A stretch of 64,000 nt of DNA, from the NCBI RefSeq assembly GCF_024459955.1, contig NZ_JANFXK010000012.1:62001-126000 (forward strand), given 5' to 3'. This stretch comes from Anaerovorax odorimutans (GTDB lineage Bacteria; Bacillota; Clostridia; Peptostreptococcales; Anaerovoracaceae). The translations under genes were made by a program, and so were the position numbers. Below the pieces are notes generated by a model that did not search any database, was not told the origin of the DNA, and saw only the letters and a list, made by a program, of their open reading frames with translations. Of this stretch, positions 28,549-36,381 are shown one piece after another (the first letter of the stretch is position 1; each line of letters opens with the position of its first letter).

Positions 28549-28831
28549 ATGTTAGAAGCAATTACTTATCAGAATATATTAAAAGTAACCAAGTTTCAGA
28601 GGATACTATTGGCATATTGATTACACGTCCTGATTTAGAGGTTGGAAAAAGCATTGTGGATAGTTTGAATTATTATCATCACCTAAGTGGAAATAATACA
28701 AATTTTTATTTGCCGGGATATGGAGCATATTGAAATGGAAACTATCCAGATGGACAAATAGTAACAAAATCAATGGTACGGATTGGTCTTATAGTGATCA
28801 AATGTTTGTTAATTTCATTAATGATTTATAA
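28549..28831 (+). pseudogene. decayed small gene upstream of the island cassette
   Basis: An ATG with a near-perfect ribosome site (GAGGAGGTAAA) opens a frame that fails after 23 codons. Allowing one frameshift near 28559, a TGA at 28731 (probably former TGG) and one frameshift near 28768 restores a continuous protein of about 93 residues that includes SEDTIGILITRPDLEVGKSI, NFYLPGYGAY and INGTDWSYSDQMFVNFINDL, ending at 28829-28831. I do not recognise the family. The three lesions argue for a dead gene that once belonged with the two intact genes downstream. The rest of the gap (28367-28548 and 28832-28977) shows only a weak 46-codon frame at 28380-28520 and short A+T-rich remnants. Confidence 0.6.
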
Positions 28832-28977
28832 TACCATTAAGCTTATCGAATGTGTTTACACAAGAAAAGTATTTCTGTGTTAGAAATTATAGTAAATGAA
28901 GTAATCGATAGCGAAAAGATTATTTAGATGGCGTGACGAAGATCATAGCGTATAAATGAAATGGAGGATGATTACGA

Positions 28978-30441
28978 ATGAAGGCGTCTTATGAAAAAGA
29001 ATGTATAAAAGACGGTTTTATTGTACTCGAACTTGAAACAAATGAAGATGGGTTCCAGTTTGCATCTAACATTCCAACTGCGGTATCAAGCGCCAATATA
29101 GAACTGCAAGATATAGCGGAAAGACTTGTAGAAAATATTGATACAGTAAAAAAGTTGACTCCAGAGTGTGATAAAACGGATTATATTTTAGCGGCTACCA
29201 GTGGAGCAATTTGCGGTATTATTGATATTTTTTTGGTTGGTAAGCCGGGAGAATCACCAATAGGTGATGTTACGGATAAATGGTTTGAGGATCGAACAAA
29301 AGACTTTGCAAAGTTCTGTGGATGGAATGAAAAAGACAATGACTCGTTATCATCAGCCATTAAGTATCTTGAGCGAAAGTTTAAAATACCATATGACCAA
29401 CGTGGAGCCGGAGACGCTGCAAGTGTGATCTTTGATTTGAATCCGAAAAATCATCACTTTAAGTCGTTTGCCCATAATCCGACATTGCTGGGCTTATTTT
29501 TTTCTGTATTGGATCAGTTCGGCAATACATCACATTTTCTTTCTGGAGGCGAGCTGATTTCGCTTCAACAGGCAGATGGAAAATTTGAATTGAGAGGAAA
29601 TAATATTCCTGGCAAGTTGTTTTGCGCATTTGTAAATTGGTTTGGGCATTTGATTTCAGATATGTCCGGATCTTCCAGTAGCAAGGGTCGTGGAATGGGG
29701 ATACCATCGCCATTATGGAGCTGGACGAACGATATTATTGCGATAAAGAAAAAGTTAAATATTTCCGTATTGGAATTTGATCAATCACTAAATGAACTTG
29801 CGATTCAGATATACAAGGAAGGCTATGATGTTAGATTTCAATCAGCACAGGCTATTCCTGTATTTATAAATGAAATGCTGGTGCGCATGATGTATTCAAT
29901 AAGGCGATTGATAGGATTTTTTATAAATACGAAAAAAGAGGAGCATTCCTTTGTAGGCCTTTGGAAATCATGTGAACCATTTTCAAACGCTACGGTAAAA
30001 CGGATGCTGACGGTAGCGCATGGTACATTTTGTCTCATGGATGCCGGCGACGCGGCTGCGCACGGATTTGCATCCGGTGGTGGTTTTAATGTTGCTGAGT
30101 TTTTTATGAGATTTAATATTGTTGGAGTCGGAAGATTTACAATATCGCTGTATGGTGAGGTTAAACGAGGTTCAAAGAGGGCTGCGACGCAGAAAGAAGT
30201 ATACTTTTTGAAACGTGAAAGAATCATCATCAATGATTACATCGAAGGATTGAAGGACCTATCAGATATTTATGATGATGGGGATTTGCTAACGTTTGTT
30301 GAGGATCTAAAATGCAGTGATATGTATAAGCAGGCCTTTGAAAAGACGATAATCTTGGCTGAAAAGAGAAATGTTCCTGGGGATGAAATCTTAAAAAGTA
30401 AAGCTGATGTCGATGCCTACTTTATGGGAGTAAATACTTAA
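28978..30441 (+). CDS. uncharacterised protein, first of a two-gene island cassette
   Basis: 487-residue protein that I do not recognise. Features: a hydrophobic stretch TDYILAATSGAICGIIDIFLVG (about 61-82), a middle region with LLGLFFSVLDQFG, a Gly-rich segment (DAAAHGFASGGGFNVAEFF, about 350-370), and charged helices at the end. No nuclease, NTPase or protease motif is visible. Codon use is A+T-richer than in the housekeeping genes. GGAGGATGATTACG precedes the ATG. Its stop overlaps the next start by one base (TAATG), indicating coupled expression of a two-component unit. Location among toxin-antitoxin genes and pseudogenes suggests a defence or conflict role (inference). Confidence 0.75.
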   Translation: MKASYEKECIKDGFIVLELETNEDGFQFASNIPTAVSSANIELQDIAERLVENIDTVKKLTPECDKTDYILAATSGAICGIIDIFLVGKPGESPIGDVTDKWFEDRTKDFAKFCGWNEKDNDSLSSAIKYLERKFKIPYDQRGAGDAASVIFDLNPKNHHFKSFAHNPTLLGLFFSVLDQFGNTSHFLSGGELISLQQADGKFELRGNNIPGKLFCAFVNWFGHLISDMSGSSSSKGRGMGIPSPLWSWTNDIIAIKKKLNISVLEFDQSLNELAIQIYKEGYDVRFQSAQAIPVFINEMLVRMMYSIRRLIGFFINTKKEEHSFVGLWKSCEPFSNATVKRMLTVAHGTFCLMDAGDAAAHGFASGGGFNVAEFFMRFNIVGVGRFTISLYGEVKRGSKRAATQKEVYFLKRERIIINDYIEGLKDLSDIYDDGDLLTFVEDLKCSDMYKQAFEKTIILAEKRNVPGDEILKSKADVDAYFMGVNT

Positions 30442-31556
30442 TGAAAAGTAAGAAAAAAACAAAGCTTCAGATAGCGCAGGATGAAGCACAGGCAGCGATA
30501 AATAAAACAAATGAAAAAATAGAGGCGCTTGGCGATCATACAAGTAGTTTGTACTCAGAATTAAATGATATTCAGGAGCTCTTTGACAAGATAAGAAATG
30601 TGCCAAATGAGAAAAAGCTGCAGTATGAAGAGCTGAAGAAAATCCGTTTAAATTGGAAACAGCAAGCGGATAAAATAGAAAAAGATTATAAGGAAGCTGC
30701 AGTGAAGAATGCTGGTGCTGGAGTTGCAGGAGCCGGCGTGGGGGTAGCTGTTGTGACTATGGGACCTACTGTTGCTATGGGTGTTGCTACAACGTTTGGA
30801 GCCGCATCAACTGGAACCGCTATCTCTACATTAAGTGGTGCTGCAGCCACAAACGCAGCATTAGCTTGGCTTGGAGGTGGTGCGCTTGCGGCTGGTGGTG
30901 GCGGAATGGCTGCCGGAGAAGCTTTTCTTACATTGGCAGGGCCTGTTGGATGGGCAATTGCCGGAGTTGCGCTTATAACTAGTGGTATATTCTTTTGGAA
31001 AACAAAGAGTGATAAGAATCATATAGAAGATGTGTTTACGCTTATTAGCAAGAGAGATGTAAAATCCTATCATTTGGCGATAGTAGAATTGAATGAACGT
31101 ATCACACGAATCACTGATGAGAGTGAGAAACTGAATAGAGCAATTGAGAATATACAAACCTTTGGGCTTGATTACGATAAAATGACAGAGGCACAGCAAT
31201 ATGAATTGGGTGCCTATGTAAATTTGATGTTATCATCCACTCAATTATTGGTAAATCCAATAAAAGGATTACAGCCAAAATACTCAGAGAAAGATTTTAA
31301 AAATTATATCTCTTGGGAAAATAAAAAGGCAGAGTTGGACTTGTGTGAAAATCATAAAACATTGATTACCTCTTTAGCAAATTTCCTTTATAAGATAGAT
31401 CTTAATGACAGGGATAAGAAACTGGTGTGGAAGTCTCTGAGAAAAAACAAGAATATGCTTAAATCTATGAATGTTTCTAAAAAGGAGTTTGGAATTAACG
31501 TTATAGATGCTGTATTTGAGGCGTTAAATTACAAGTATGAAAGGACACAAAAATAA
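30441..31556 (+). CDS. uncharacterised coiled-coil protein with Gly/Ala-rich hydrophobic core
   Basis: 371 residues. An N-terminal Lys/Glu-rich coiled coil (about 1-85) precedes a long Gly/Ala/Val-rich hydrophobic segment (about 88-187; AGAGVAGAGVGVAVVTMG and GGGALAAGGGGMAAGEAF are representative), which could form membrane-inserting glycine-zipper hairpins, followed by a charged alpha-helical C-terminal half. This build resembles pore-forming or membrane-disrupting effectors in general terms only; no family is recognised. It is translationally coupled to the preceding gene, so the first protein may control or trigger it (inference). Confidence 0.75.
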   Translation: MKSKKKTKLQIAQDEAQAAINKTNEKIEALGDHTSSLYSELNDIQELFDKIRNVPNEKKLQYEELKKIRLNWKQQADKIEKDYKEAAVKNAGAGVAGAGVGVAVVTMGPTVAMGVATTFGAASTGTAISTLSGAAATNAALAWLGGGALAAGGGGMAAGEAFLTLAGPVGWAIAGVALITSGIFFWKTKSDKNHIEDVFTLISKRDVKSYHLAIVELNERITRITDESEKLNRAIENIQTFGLDYDKMTEAQQYELGAYVNLMLSSTQLLVNPIKGLQPKYSEKDFKNYISWENKKAELDLCENHKTLITSLANFLYKIDLNDRDKKLVWKSLRKNKNMLKSMNVSKKEFGINVIDAVFEALNYKYERTQK

Positions 31557-31659
31557 AACTCGGTCAACTCCGGACGAGCAGGAACAGCTTATCCGTCTTT
31601 CAAGAAAATTCACAAAAAATCTTATAGAACTGGTCAATGGAAACGAGGATGAGGCATGA
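31537..31659 (+). CDS. possible 40-residue protein linking cassette and DUF1848 gene
   Basis: A 40-codon frame (MKGHKNKTRSTPDEQEQLIR start) begins inside the last 20 bases of the preceding gene in another frame and ends with ATGA overlap on the next gene. It is charged, helical-looking and has no membrane segment. The overlaps at both ends favour a real coupled gene, but no ribosome site is visible, and it may instead be the tail of a truncated gene. Confidence 0.4.
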   Translation: MKGHKNKTRSTPDEQEQLIRLSRKFTKNLIELVNGNEDEA

Positions 31660-32603
31660 TTATCAATACAGGCGGAAGAACAGATACGGTTCAGTATTAT
31701 ACAAAATGGCTGTTAAAGCGATTTGAGGAAGGTTACGTTTATGCGCGTAATCCTCTTTTTCCCAATAAGGTTACACGGTATGAACTAACGCCGGACAAAG
31801 TGGATGGCGTGCAGTTTTGCTCAAAGAACTATGAACCGATTTTGACGGAACTGCCGAAAATTACCGAGCGTTTTCATACTTACTTTCACTACACCATTAC
31901 CGCATACGGAAAAGATATCGAGCCGGGTGTTCCCTCTATTGAAAAAAGTACGGAAACATTAAAACGGCTGTCTGCTATCGTAGGAAAACAGCGTTTAGCA
32001 TGGCGATATGACCCGGTCCTGCTGACGGAAAAATACACAATACAGACCCATATGGACACGTTTGAAAGCATGGTAAAAAAACTGACTCCCTATGTTGACC
32101 GCTGCATTTTCAGTTTTGTGGAACTATATAAAAAACTGGAAACAAATATGCCGGAAATCATTCCCTTTACAAATCGGGAGAAAGACACACTGGCCAAGGC
32201 GCTGGGGGAGATAGCGGCCAAGTACAGGCTGCATATCCAGACCTGTGGAACGAATGGTGATTATACGAAATATGGCATACATCCATCGGGTTGTATGACG
32301 CTGGAGATCATGGGAAACGCCAATAAAATTGTTTTCAGAGATTTAAAGCACAAAGGCATGAGACAGGGCTGTCACTGTATTGAAAGTCGGGACATCGGGG
32401 CATATGATACCTGCATGAATGGATGCAAATACTGTTATGCCAACAAGCGCCCTGAAAAAGCCTTCGAAAACTATCAATACCATGATCCCGATTCCCCTCT
32501 GTTATTGGGCCATTTAAACGAAACGGATATTGTGCAGCAGGGGGCACAAAAGAGCTTTCTTGCGGCAGATTCCTTTCAGGGGCAACTGAAATTAAATCTA
32601 TAA
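31656..32603 (+). CDS. DUF1848 family protein, probable iron-sulfur enzyme
   Basis: 315-residue protein of the DUF1848 family, function unknown. N-terminal MIINTGGRTDTVQYYTKWLL is the usual start; the C-terminal third carries a Cys cluster QGCHCIESRDIGAYDTC followed by NGCKYCYANKRP, reminiscent of an iron-sulfur site and of radical-SAM-like or spore-photolyase-like folds. GAGGATGAGGC precedes the ATG. It sits between the island cassette and mutM; a link to DNA repair is possible because mutM follows, but this is only positional. Confidence 0.8.
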   Translation: MIINTGGRTDTVQYYTKWLLKRFEEGYVYARNPLFPNKVTRYELTPDKVDGVQFCSKNYEPILTELPKITERFHTYFHYTITAYGKDIEPGVPSIEKSTETLKRLSAIVGKQRLAWRYDPVLLTEKYTIQTHMDTFESMVKKLTPYVDRCIFSFVELYKKLETNMPEIIPFTNREKDTLAKALGEIAAKYRLHIQTCGTNGDYTKYGIHPSGCMTLEIMGNANKIVFRDLKHKGMRQGCHCIESRDIGAYDTCMNGCKYCYANKRPEKAFENYQYHDPDSPLLLGHLNETDIVQQGAQKSFLAADSFQGQLKLNL

Positions 32604-32615
32604 ACCTGAGAAGAT

Positions 32616-32702
32616 ATGGTTATCGGTGCGCTGCCTGTCATTGTGAATTTTTTCTATCGCAAGGAAATCAAGAAATCTGCAAAGAAAGGCGGGAAAAGAT
32701 AA
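32616..32702 (+). pseudogene. short gene remnant before mutM
   Basis: A 28-codon frame (MVIGALPVIVNFFYRKEIKK...) that reads like the last membrane helix and basic tail of a longer membrane protein; its stop overlaps the mutM start (TAATG). Most likely the 3' relic of a deleted gene. Confidence 0.35.
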
Positions 32703-33556
32703 TGCCAGAACTGCCAGAAGTTGAAACAGTCAAAAGAATCATTGAGCCACAGATTGTCGGTCAAAAAATATTATCGGTGACAATCAATCATCCACAAGTG
32801 ATCGCTTATCCCGGTGAACATTTATTTGTGGAATTGCTTACAGGACAAACGGTTCAGAGCATGAGCCGCAGAGGAAAATTTCTCACAATCCATTTTGCGA
32901 GTGGTGATCGAGTTGTCATTCATCTGCGGATGACGGGGCAGTTATTAATTGCACCAATGGATTATCCCATTGAAAAGCATACTCATTTCATTGCCGAACT
33001 GTCAGCTGGAAGCGAGCTGCGATACATTGATGTTCGCCGTTTTGGACGATTCTGGTACCTGCGAGCAGATGAGACGGATGCTTTCACTGGTCAGGATAAG
33101 TTGGGCCTGGAGCCACTGGATGAAAATTTGACGGCTGCTTATTTGCAGGGGAATCTGGGAAAGCGGAAGAAAACAATTAAGGAGATGCTCCATGACCAGT
33201 CGATCGTTGCGGGCATCGGAAATATTTATTCCGATGAAATCCTGTTTGCCTCAGGCGTTTACCCAAAAGAAAAATGCCTGGATCTGGATTGTGATGACTG
33301 GAGCCGTATTGCCAAAGCGATAAAGGAGATCATAGCATGGGGCATCGACACAAACGAAATGACAGCAGAAGAATATCTTGCGGGCAAAGGCAAGGAATAC
33401 CGCAATACTCCGCACCTACGGGTATATGGCCGCTCAGGACAGCTCTGCGCAGTATGTCAAAGTGAGATAGAAAAAATAACCATTGGCGGAAGAAGCAGCT
33501 GTTATTGTCCGTCATGCCAGATGAAAAAATCGATATATAGCGATTTAATTAAGTGA
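32702..33556 (+). CDS. mutM: formamidopyrimidine-DNA glycosylase
   Basis: Removes 8-oxoguanine and formamidopyrimidines from DNA and nicks the abasic site. 284 residues: N-terminal PELPEVETV with the catalytic Pro2 and Glu3, the Lys in SRRGKFL, IHLRMTGQL, the helix-two-turn-helix (about 155-190; DQSIVAGIGNIYSDEILF), and a C-terminal zinc finger with four Cys (CAVC ... CYCPSC). AAAGGCGGGAAAAG precedes the ATG. It lies inside an island of accessory genes rather than next to polA/coaE, its common place in Firmicutes, so it may be an extra copy. Confidence 0.93.
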   Translation: MPELPEVETVKRIIEPQIVGQKILSVTINHPQVIAYPGEHLFVELLTGQTVQSMSRRGKFLTIHFASGDRVVIHLRMTGQLLIAPMDYPIEKHTHFIAELSAGSELRYIDVRRFGRFWYLRADETDAFTGQDKLGLEPLDENLTAAYLQGNLGKRKKTIKEMLHDQSIVAGIGNIYSDEILFASGVYPKEKCLDLDCDDWSRIAKAIKEIIAWGIDTNEMTAEEYLAGKGKEYRNTPHLRVYGRSGQLCAVCQSEIEKITIGGRSSCYCPSCQMKKSIYSDLIK

Positions 33557-33674
33557 TGATTGTAGAGGCGAGGACTTCTTTCTTTAAATGCGATATCTGA
33601 CGGATAGAAAGACCTAAGAAGTAAGCGGCCTGCTGCTTGGTAATGTCTTTGCTGATGAAACAGTGGATGACCAT
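33549..33674 (-). pseudogene. N-terminal scrap of an IS transposase (HTH)
   Basis: Reading the minus strand gives 41 codons including ISKDITKQQAAYFLGLSIRQ, a helix-turn-helix of the kind at the N-terminus of IS transposases. The frame ends inside the mutM tail; no catalytic part remains. It marks past insertion-sequence activity between mutM and the toxin-antitoxin pair. Confidence 0.5.
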
Positions 33675-33711
33675 CCGTGTACAAGTTAACAACAATAATT
33701 TCGTGGACTTA

Positions 33712-33740
33712 TTGACCTCGTTGCATGAAATGGGTATAAT
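33712..33740 (+). promoter_or_regulatory. promoter of the toxin-antitoxin pair
   Basis: TTGACC (33712-33717), 17-bp spacer, TATAAT (33735-33740). Strong; 43 bp before the antitoxin ATG. Confidence 0.7.
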
Positions 33741-33782
33741 ATGATCAGAATATTACTACTGAAATTCAAAGGGGGTGTGGCT

Positions 33783-34049
33783 ATGAATATCCGTCCATCT
33801 GCAGCAATTAGGCAGAATTACAACGAAATTGCCGACATGTGCAGAAAAACCGCAGAGCCGATTTTCCTTACTAAGAATGGTGAGGGAGATTTGGTAGTTA
33901 TGGATATTGAAACCTACAACAGGCGGGAAAAAATGCTGAAATTACGGGAAGAACTGCTTGCTGTTGAGGAAGATAGAATTGCAGGCAGGAGCGGCTGTAC
34001 CCTTGACGAACTGGATGCATACCTTGACGATGTGATTGAAGGGGTATAG
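33783..34049 (+). CDS. Phd/YefM-family antitoxin
   Basis: 88-residue DNA-binding antitoxin. The N-terminal half (NIRPSAAIRQNYNEIADMCR ... EPIFLTKNGEGDLVVMDIETYNR) is the Phd/YefM DNA-binding fold; the acidic helical C-terminus would wrap the toxin. ATG 33783 follows AAAGGGGGTG; an earlier in-frame ATG overlaps the promoter and is rejected. The toxin gene starts 3 bp after the stop. The pair probably represses its own promoter. Confidence 0.85.
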   Translation: MNIRPSAAIRQNYNEIADMCRKTAEPIFLTKNGEGDLVVMDIETYNRREKMLKLREELLAVEEDRIAGRSGCTLDELDAYLDDVIEGV

Positions 34050-34052
34050 CAT

Positions 34053-34370
34053 ATGGAAGAGGATAAAAAGTATGAAGTAGTTGTTTCCGACAGGGCGAAA
34101 AGAATGCTGGGAGCACATCTCCGCTTTATGGCACAGGTCAACAAAGAAGCAGCGACGGCAAAAAAGAAAGAAATCATGACCGCCATGTGTTCGTTATCTC
34201 AGATGCCGCAGCGTTTTCCGTTTTTTGAGGAAATGTATATCGCACCGAACAAATATCATAAGATGTTTATTGAAAAGTGGTATCTTGTCCTTTATCAAAT
34301 CCGAGATGATGCGGTATATGTAGATTATATCCTCGATTGTCGTAAGAATTACAGTTGGCTCATTCGTTAA
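34053..34370 (+). CDS. RelE/ParE-family toxin
   Basis: 105-residue toxin predicted to fold as RelE/ParE. KKYEVVVSDRAKRMLGAHLRF start, conserved PQRFPFFEEMYI centre and a C-terminal strand YVDYILDCRKNYSWLI typical of the superfamily. Whether it cuts mRNA on the ribosome (RelE-like) or poisons gyrase (ParE-like) cannot be told; the partner of Phd/YefM type favours RelE-like. A weak terminator follows. Confidence 0.82.
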   Translation: MEEDKKYEVVVSDRAKRMLGAHLRFMAQVNKEAATAKKKEIMTAMCSLSQMPQRFPFFEEMYIAPNKYHKMFIEKWYLVLYQIRDDAVYVDYILDCRKNYSWLIR

Positions 34371-34389
34371 CAACAAAATAACTCAAACA

Positions 34390-34421
34390 GAAACCGCCAA
34401 TTTATAACCGATGGCGATTTC
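34390..34421 (+). terminator. hairpin after toxin gene
   Basis: GAAACCGCCA pairs with TGGCGATTTC with one mismatch (12-nt loop), followed by TTGTTT. Confidence 0.5.
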
Positions 34422-34462
34422 TTGTTTAATGGGAAATATCGTTAGAAAACAGAGGTGTTAAT

Positions 34463-34939
34463 ATGAAGTTCAGATATGCAGAACGCAAGGACGTCGCGTT
34501 AATTTTACAGTTTATTAAAGAGCTTGCCGACTATGAACATATGTTGGAAGAGGTTGTCGCAACTCCCGAATTGCTGGAAGAATGGATCTTTGATAAAAAG
34601 AAAGCAGAAGTGCTGTTTTTGCTGGAAGATGATAATGAGGTCGGTTTTGCGCTGTTTTTCCATAATTTTTCCACATTCCTCGGACGTGCGGGTATTTATC
34701 TTGAGGATTTGTATGTAAGACCGGAGCATAGGGGAAAAGGTTATGGAAAAGCTTTACTCACCCAACTTGCCAAAATAGCAGTAGAAAGAAAATGCGGCCG
34801 CTTAGAATGGTGGTGCTTGGATTGGAATAAACCCAGTATAAATTTTTACCTTTCTATGGGCGCGGAACCAATGGAGGATTGGACAGTTTATCGAATCTCC
34901 GGCAATAAACTGGAAGAACTTTCGGAGCAGCAGGCATAA
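34463..34939 (+). CDS. GNAT acetyltransferase, SSAT/diamine-acetyltransferase-like
   Basis: 158-residue acetyl-CoA-dependent N-acetyltransferase. The acetyl-CoA loop is RPEHRGKGYGKALL (about 92-105), preceded by the strand IYLEDLYV that, with LEWWCLDWN and FYLSMGAEPM after it, is typical of the spermidine/spermine or thialysine acetyltransferase branch. Polyamines or lysine analogues are therefore possible substrates. GAGGTGTTAAT precedes the ATG. It follows the toxin gene with a hairpin between, so it is probably separate. Confidence 0.8.
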   Translation: MKFRYAERKDVALILQFIKELADYEHMLEEVVATPELLEEWIFDKKKAEVLFLLEDDNEVGFALFFHNFSTFLGRAGIYLEDLYVRPEHRGKGYGKALLTQLAKIAVERKCGRLEWWCLDWNKPSINFYLSMGAEPMEDWTVYRISGNKLEELSEQQA

Positions 34940-34962
34940 CCTTCTGCGATGCAAACTGAAAC

Positions 34963-35001
34963 CCGGAAGCCAGAATGGACGCTGCAGTGTCTGGCTCCCG
35001 G
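34963..35001. terminator. hairpin between GNAT gene and flavodoxin pseudogene
   Basis: A 12-bp stem with one mismatch (CCGGAAGCCAGA / TCTGGCTCCCGG). Only a short T-rich stretch follows. Confidence 0.55.
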
Positions 35002-35030
35002 ATTTCCTATAAATATAACAGTGTCCTCAT

Positions 35031-35657
35031 TTATTCATGAATGAAATTTGTGAACATCCGATCCTCGGTCTGCGGCATCGGGACGTTTGTGTTTCGGCCC
35101 GCTTCCACGCTTTTCAGCAGCCAGGCCATATTGTTTGCCAGAATGCGCATGGTCTGTAATCCCTCTAAATCCTGCATCACCTCCTCAGGCGTCATTCCGT
35201 GCACCTGATTCCAATATTGGGAGGATACCACAGGCATATTATTCATCATAAAATATTTGTTAATCTGGTCGAAGGCCGCAGACGCACCGCCCCGGCGGCA
35301 GGAAACAACAGCGGCACCCAAAATATTCGCCTATCTGCTCTTCCAGAATCCAGCCTGAAAAGCCCGGTCGAGGAATGCGGTCAACTGTCCGGCTGCAGAG
35401 CCGTAGTAAACGGGAGAGCCGATCACAACGCCATCAATGGAAGGCAATTTTTTCAGCAGTTCGTTTACCTTGTCATCCATACAGCAATATCCCGTCTCCT
35501 GGCATTTACTACAAGCAATACAGCCGGATACTGCCTGCAATCCAATGAAGGTAATGCCGGAGCAGATGCGGATGCAGAAAGGATTGTAGACTTCGATTGT
35601 TTTCAAATTAGAAGCGGCAGAAAAAGGCTCGAAATTGATTATATGCCGATTTGTCAA
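35031..35657 (-). pseudogene. flavodoxin-family / iron-sulfur flavoprotein, broken
   Basis: Two blocks in one frame match an NADPH-dependent flavoprotein: GCIACSKCQETGYCCMDDKV, IGSPVYYGSAAGQLTAFLDRAF, then after an in-frame TAG (about 35334) GAAVVSCRRGGASAAFDQIN and MPVVSSQYWNQVHG. Beyond the nonsense codon, the normal N-terminal Gly-Ser-Pro flavin loop is missing, replaced by unrelated codons. So the gene lacks its FMN-binding start and carries a premature stop. An intact relative is at 47366. Confidence 0.7.
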
Positions 35658-35675
35658 ATTTTAGTGATGAAATTC

Positions 35676-35704
35676 CATTGACAAGTTGCTGTATAATGGC
35701 TACA
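35676..35704 (+). promoter_or_regulatory. promoter of the abiE pair
   Basis: TTGACA (35676-35681), 17-bp spacer, TACAAT (35699-35704), 90 bp before the AbiEi ATG. Confidence 0.65.
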
Positions 35705-35793
35705 ATTTAAATAAAAATCGGCAAAATATAAATGCGCCGAAAACAATCAATAAATATTGCGATTTTGGATATGCGGGAAAGGAGTCGAAAGAT

Positions 35794-36381
35794 ATGCAGA
35801 AGGTAGCTATAATTCCTGATGATCAGATGCTTTTTTCGATACAAGAATTGAAGGAGAAGGGACTTTCTTATTATAAGATAAATCAGATGGTAGATCAGGG
35901 CATACTGATAAAACTGAATAAAAGATTCTATGAAAACACGAATTTCCAAGGCGAAGAATCGGACTTCTATTATGCATATGCCTTTGTCCCAAATGGTGTA
36001 GTATGTCTGCTTAGCGCCGCTGTGTATTATAATCTGTCAACCTACAGGCCGGATGCTATAGATGTTGCAATTCCAAGAAAATCAAAGGTTTCTACACTTC
36101 CAGACTGGCCGGAGTTGAATGTATGCTACTTTACAGATGATCGTTTTGGAGTAGGAATCAAAACGGTAAAAGATGGAAATAATCAATTCAGAATCTATGA
36201 TATTGAAAAAACCGTTGTGGATATTGTTTATTACCGTGAAAGGATTGGAATTGAAGAAACAAAGGAAGTACTCACCACGTACCTGCATAGAAGTGACCGC
36301 AATCTAAATCGTCTTGTTCAATATGCCCAGATGCTGAAATGCGGAGATGTTATGAAACTATATCTGGAGATACTTGTATGA
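35794..36381 (+). CDS. AbiEi-type antitoxin (type IV TA / abortive infection)
   Basis: 195-residue protein with an N-terminal winged helix (FSIQELKEKGLSYYKINQMV, about 15-34, then GILIKLNKRFYEN) and the AbiEi C-terminal region containing FRIYDIEKTVVDIVYYRERIG. AbiEi represses the operon and counteracts AbiEii. ATG 35794 is preceded by AAAGGAG; the frame extends upstream through the promoter but without a ribosome site. Stop overlaps the AbiEii start by 4 bp. Confidence 0.85.
   Translation: MQKVAIIPDDQMLFSIQELKEKGLSYYKINQMVDQGILIKLNKRFYENTNFQGEESDFYYAYAFVPNGVVCLLSAAVYYNLSTYRPDAIDVAIPRKSKVSTLPDWPELNVCYFTDDRFGVGIKTVKDGNNQFRIYDIEKTVVDIVYYRERIGIEETKEVLTTYLHRSDRNLNRLVQYAQMLKCGDVMKLYLEILV

Noticed and set aside
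35686-35793. Longer N-terminus for AbiEi
   Set aside because: The extension overlaps the promoter -10 region, has no ribosome site and reads as low-complexity Asn/Lys sequence.
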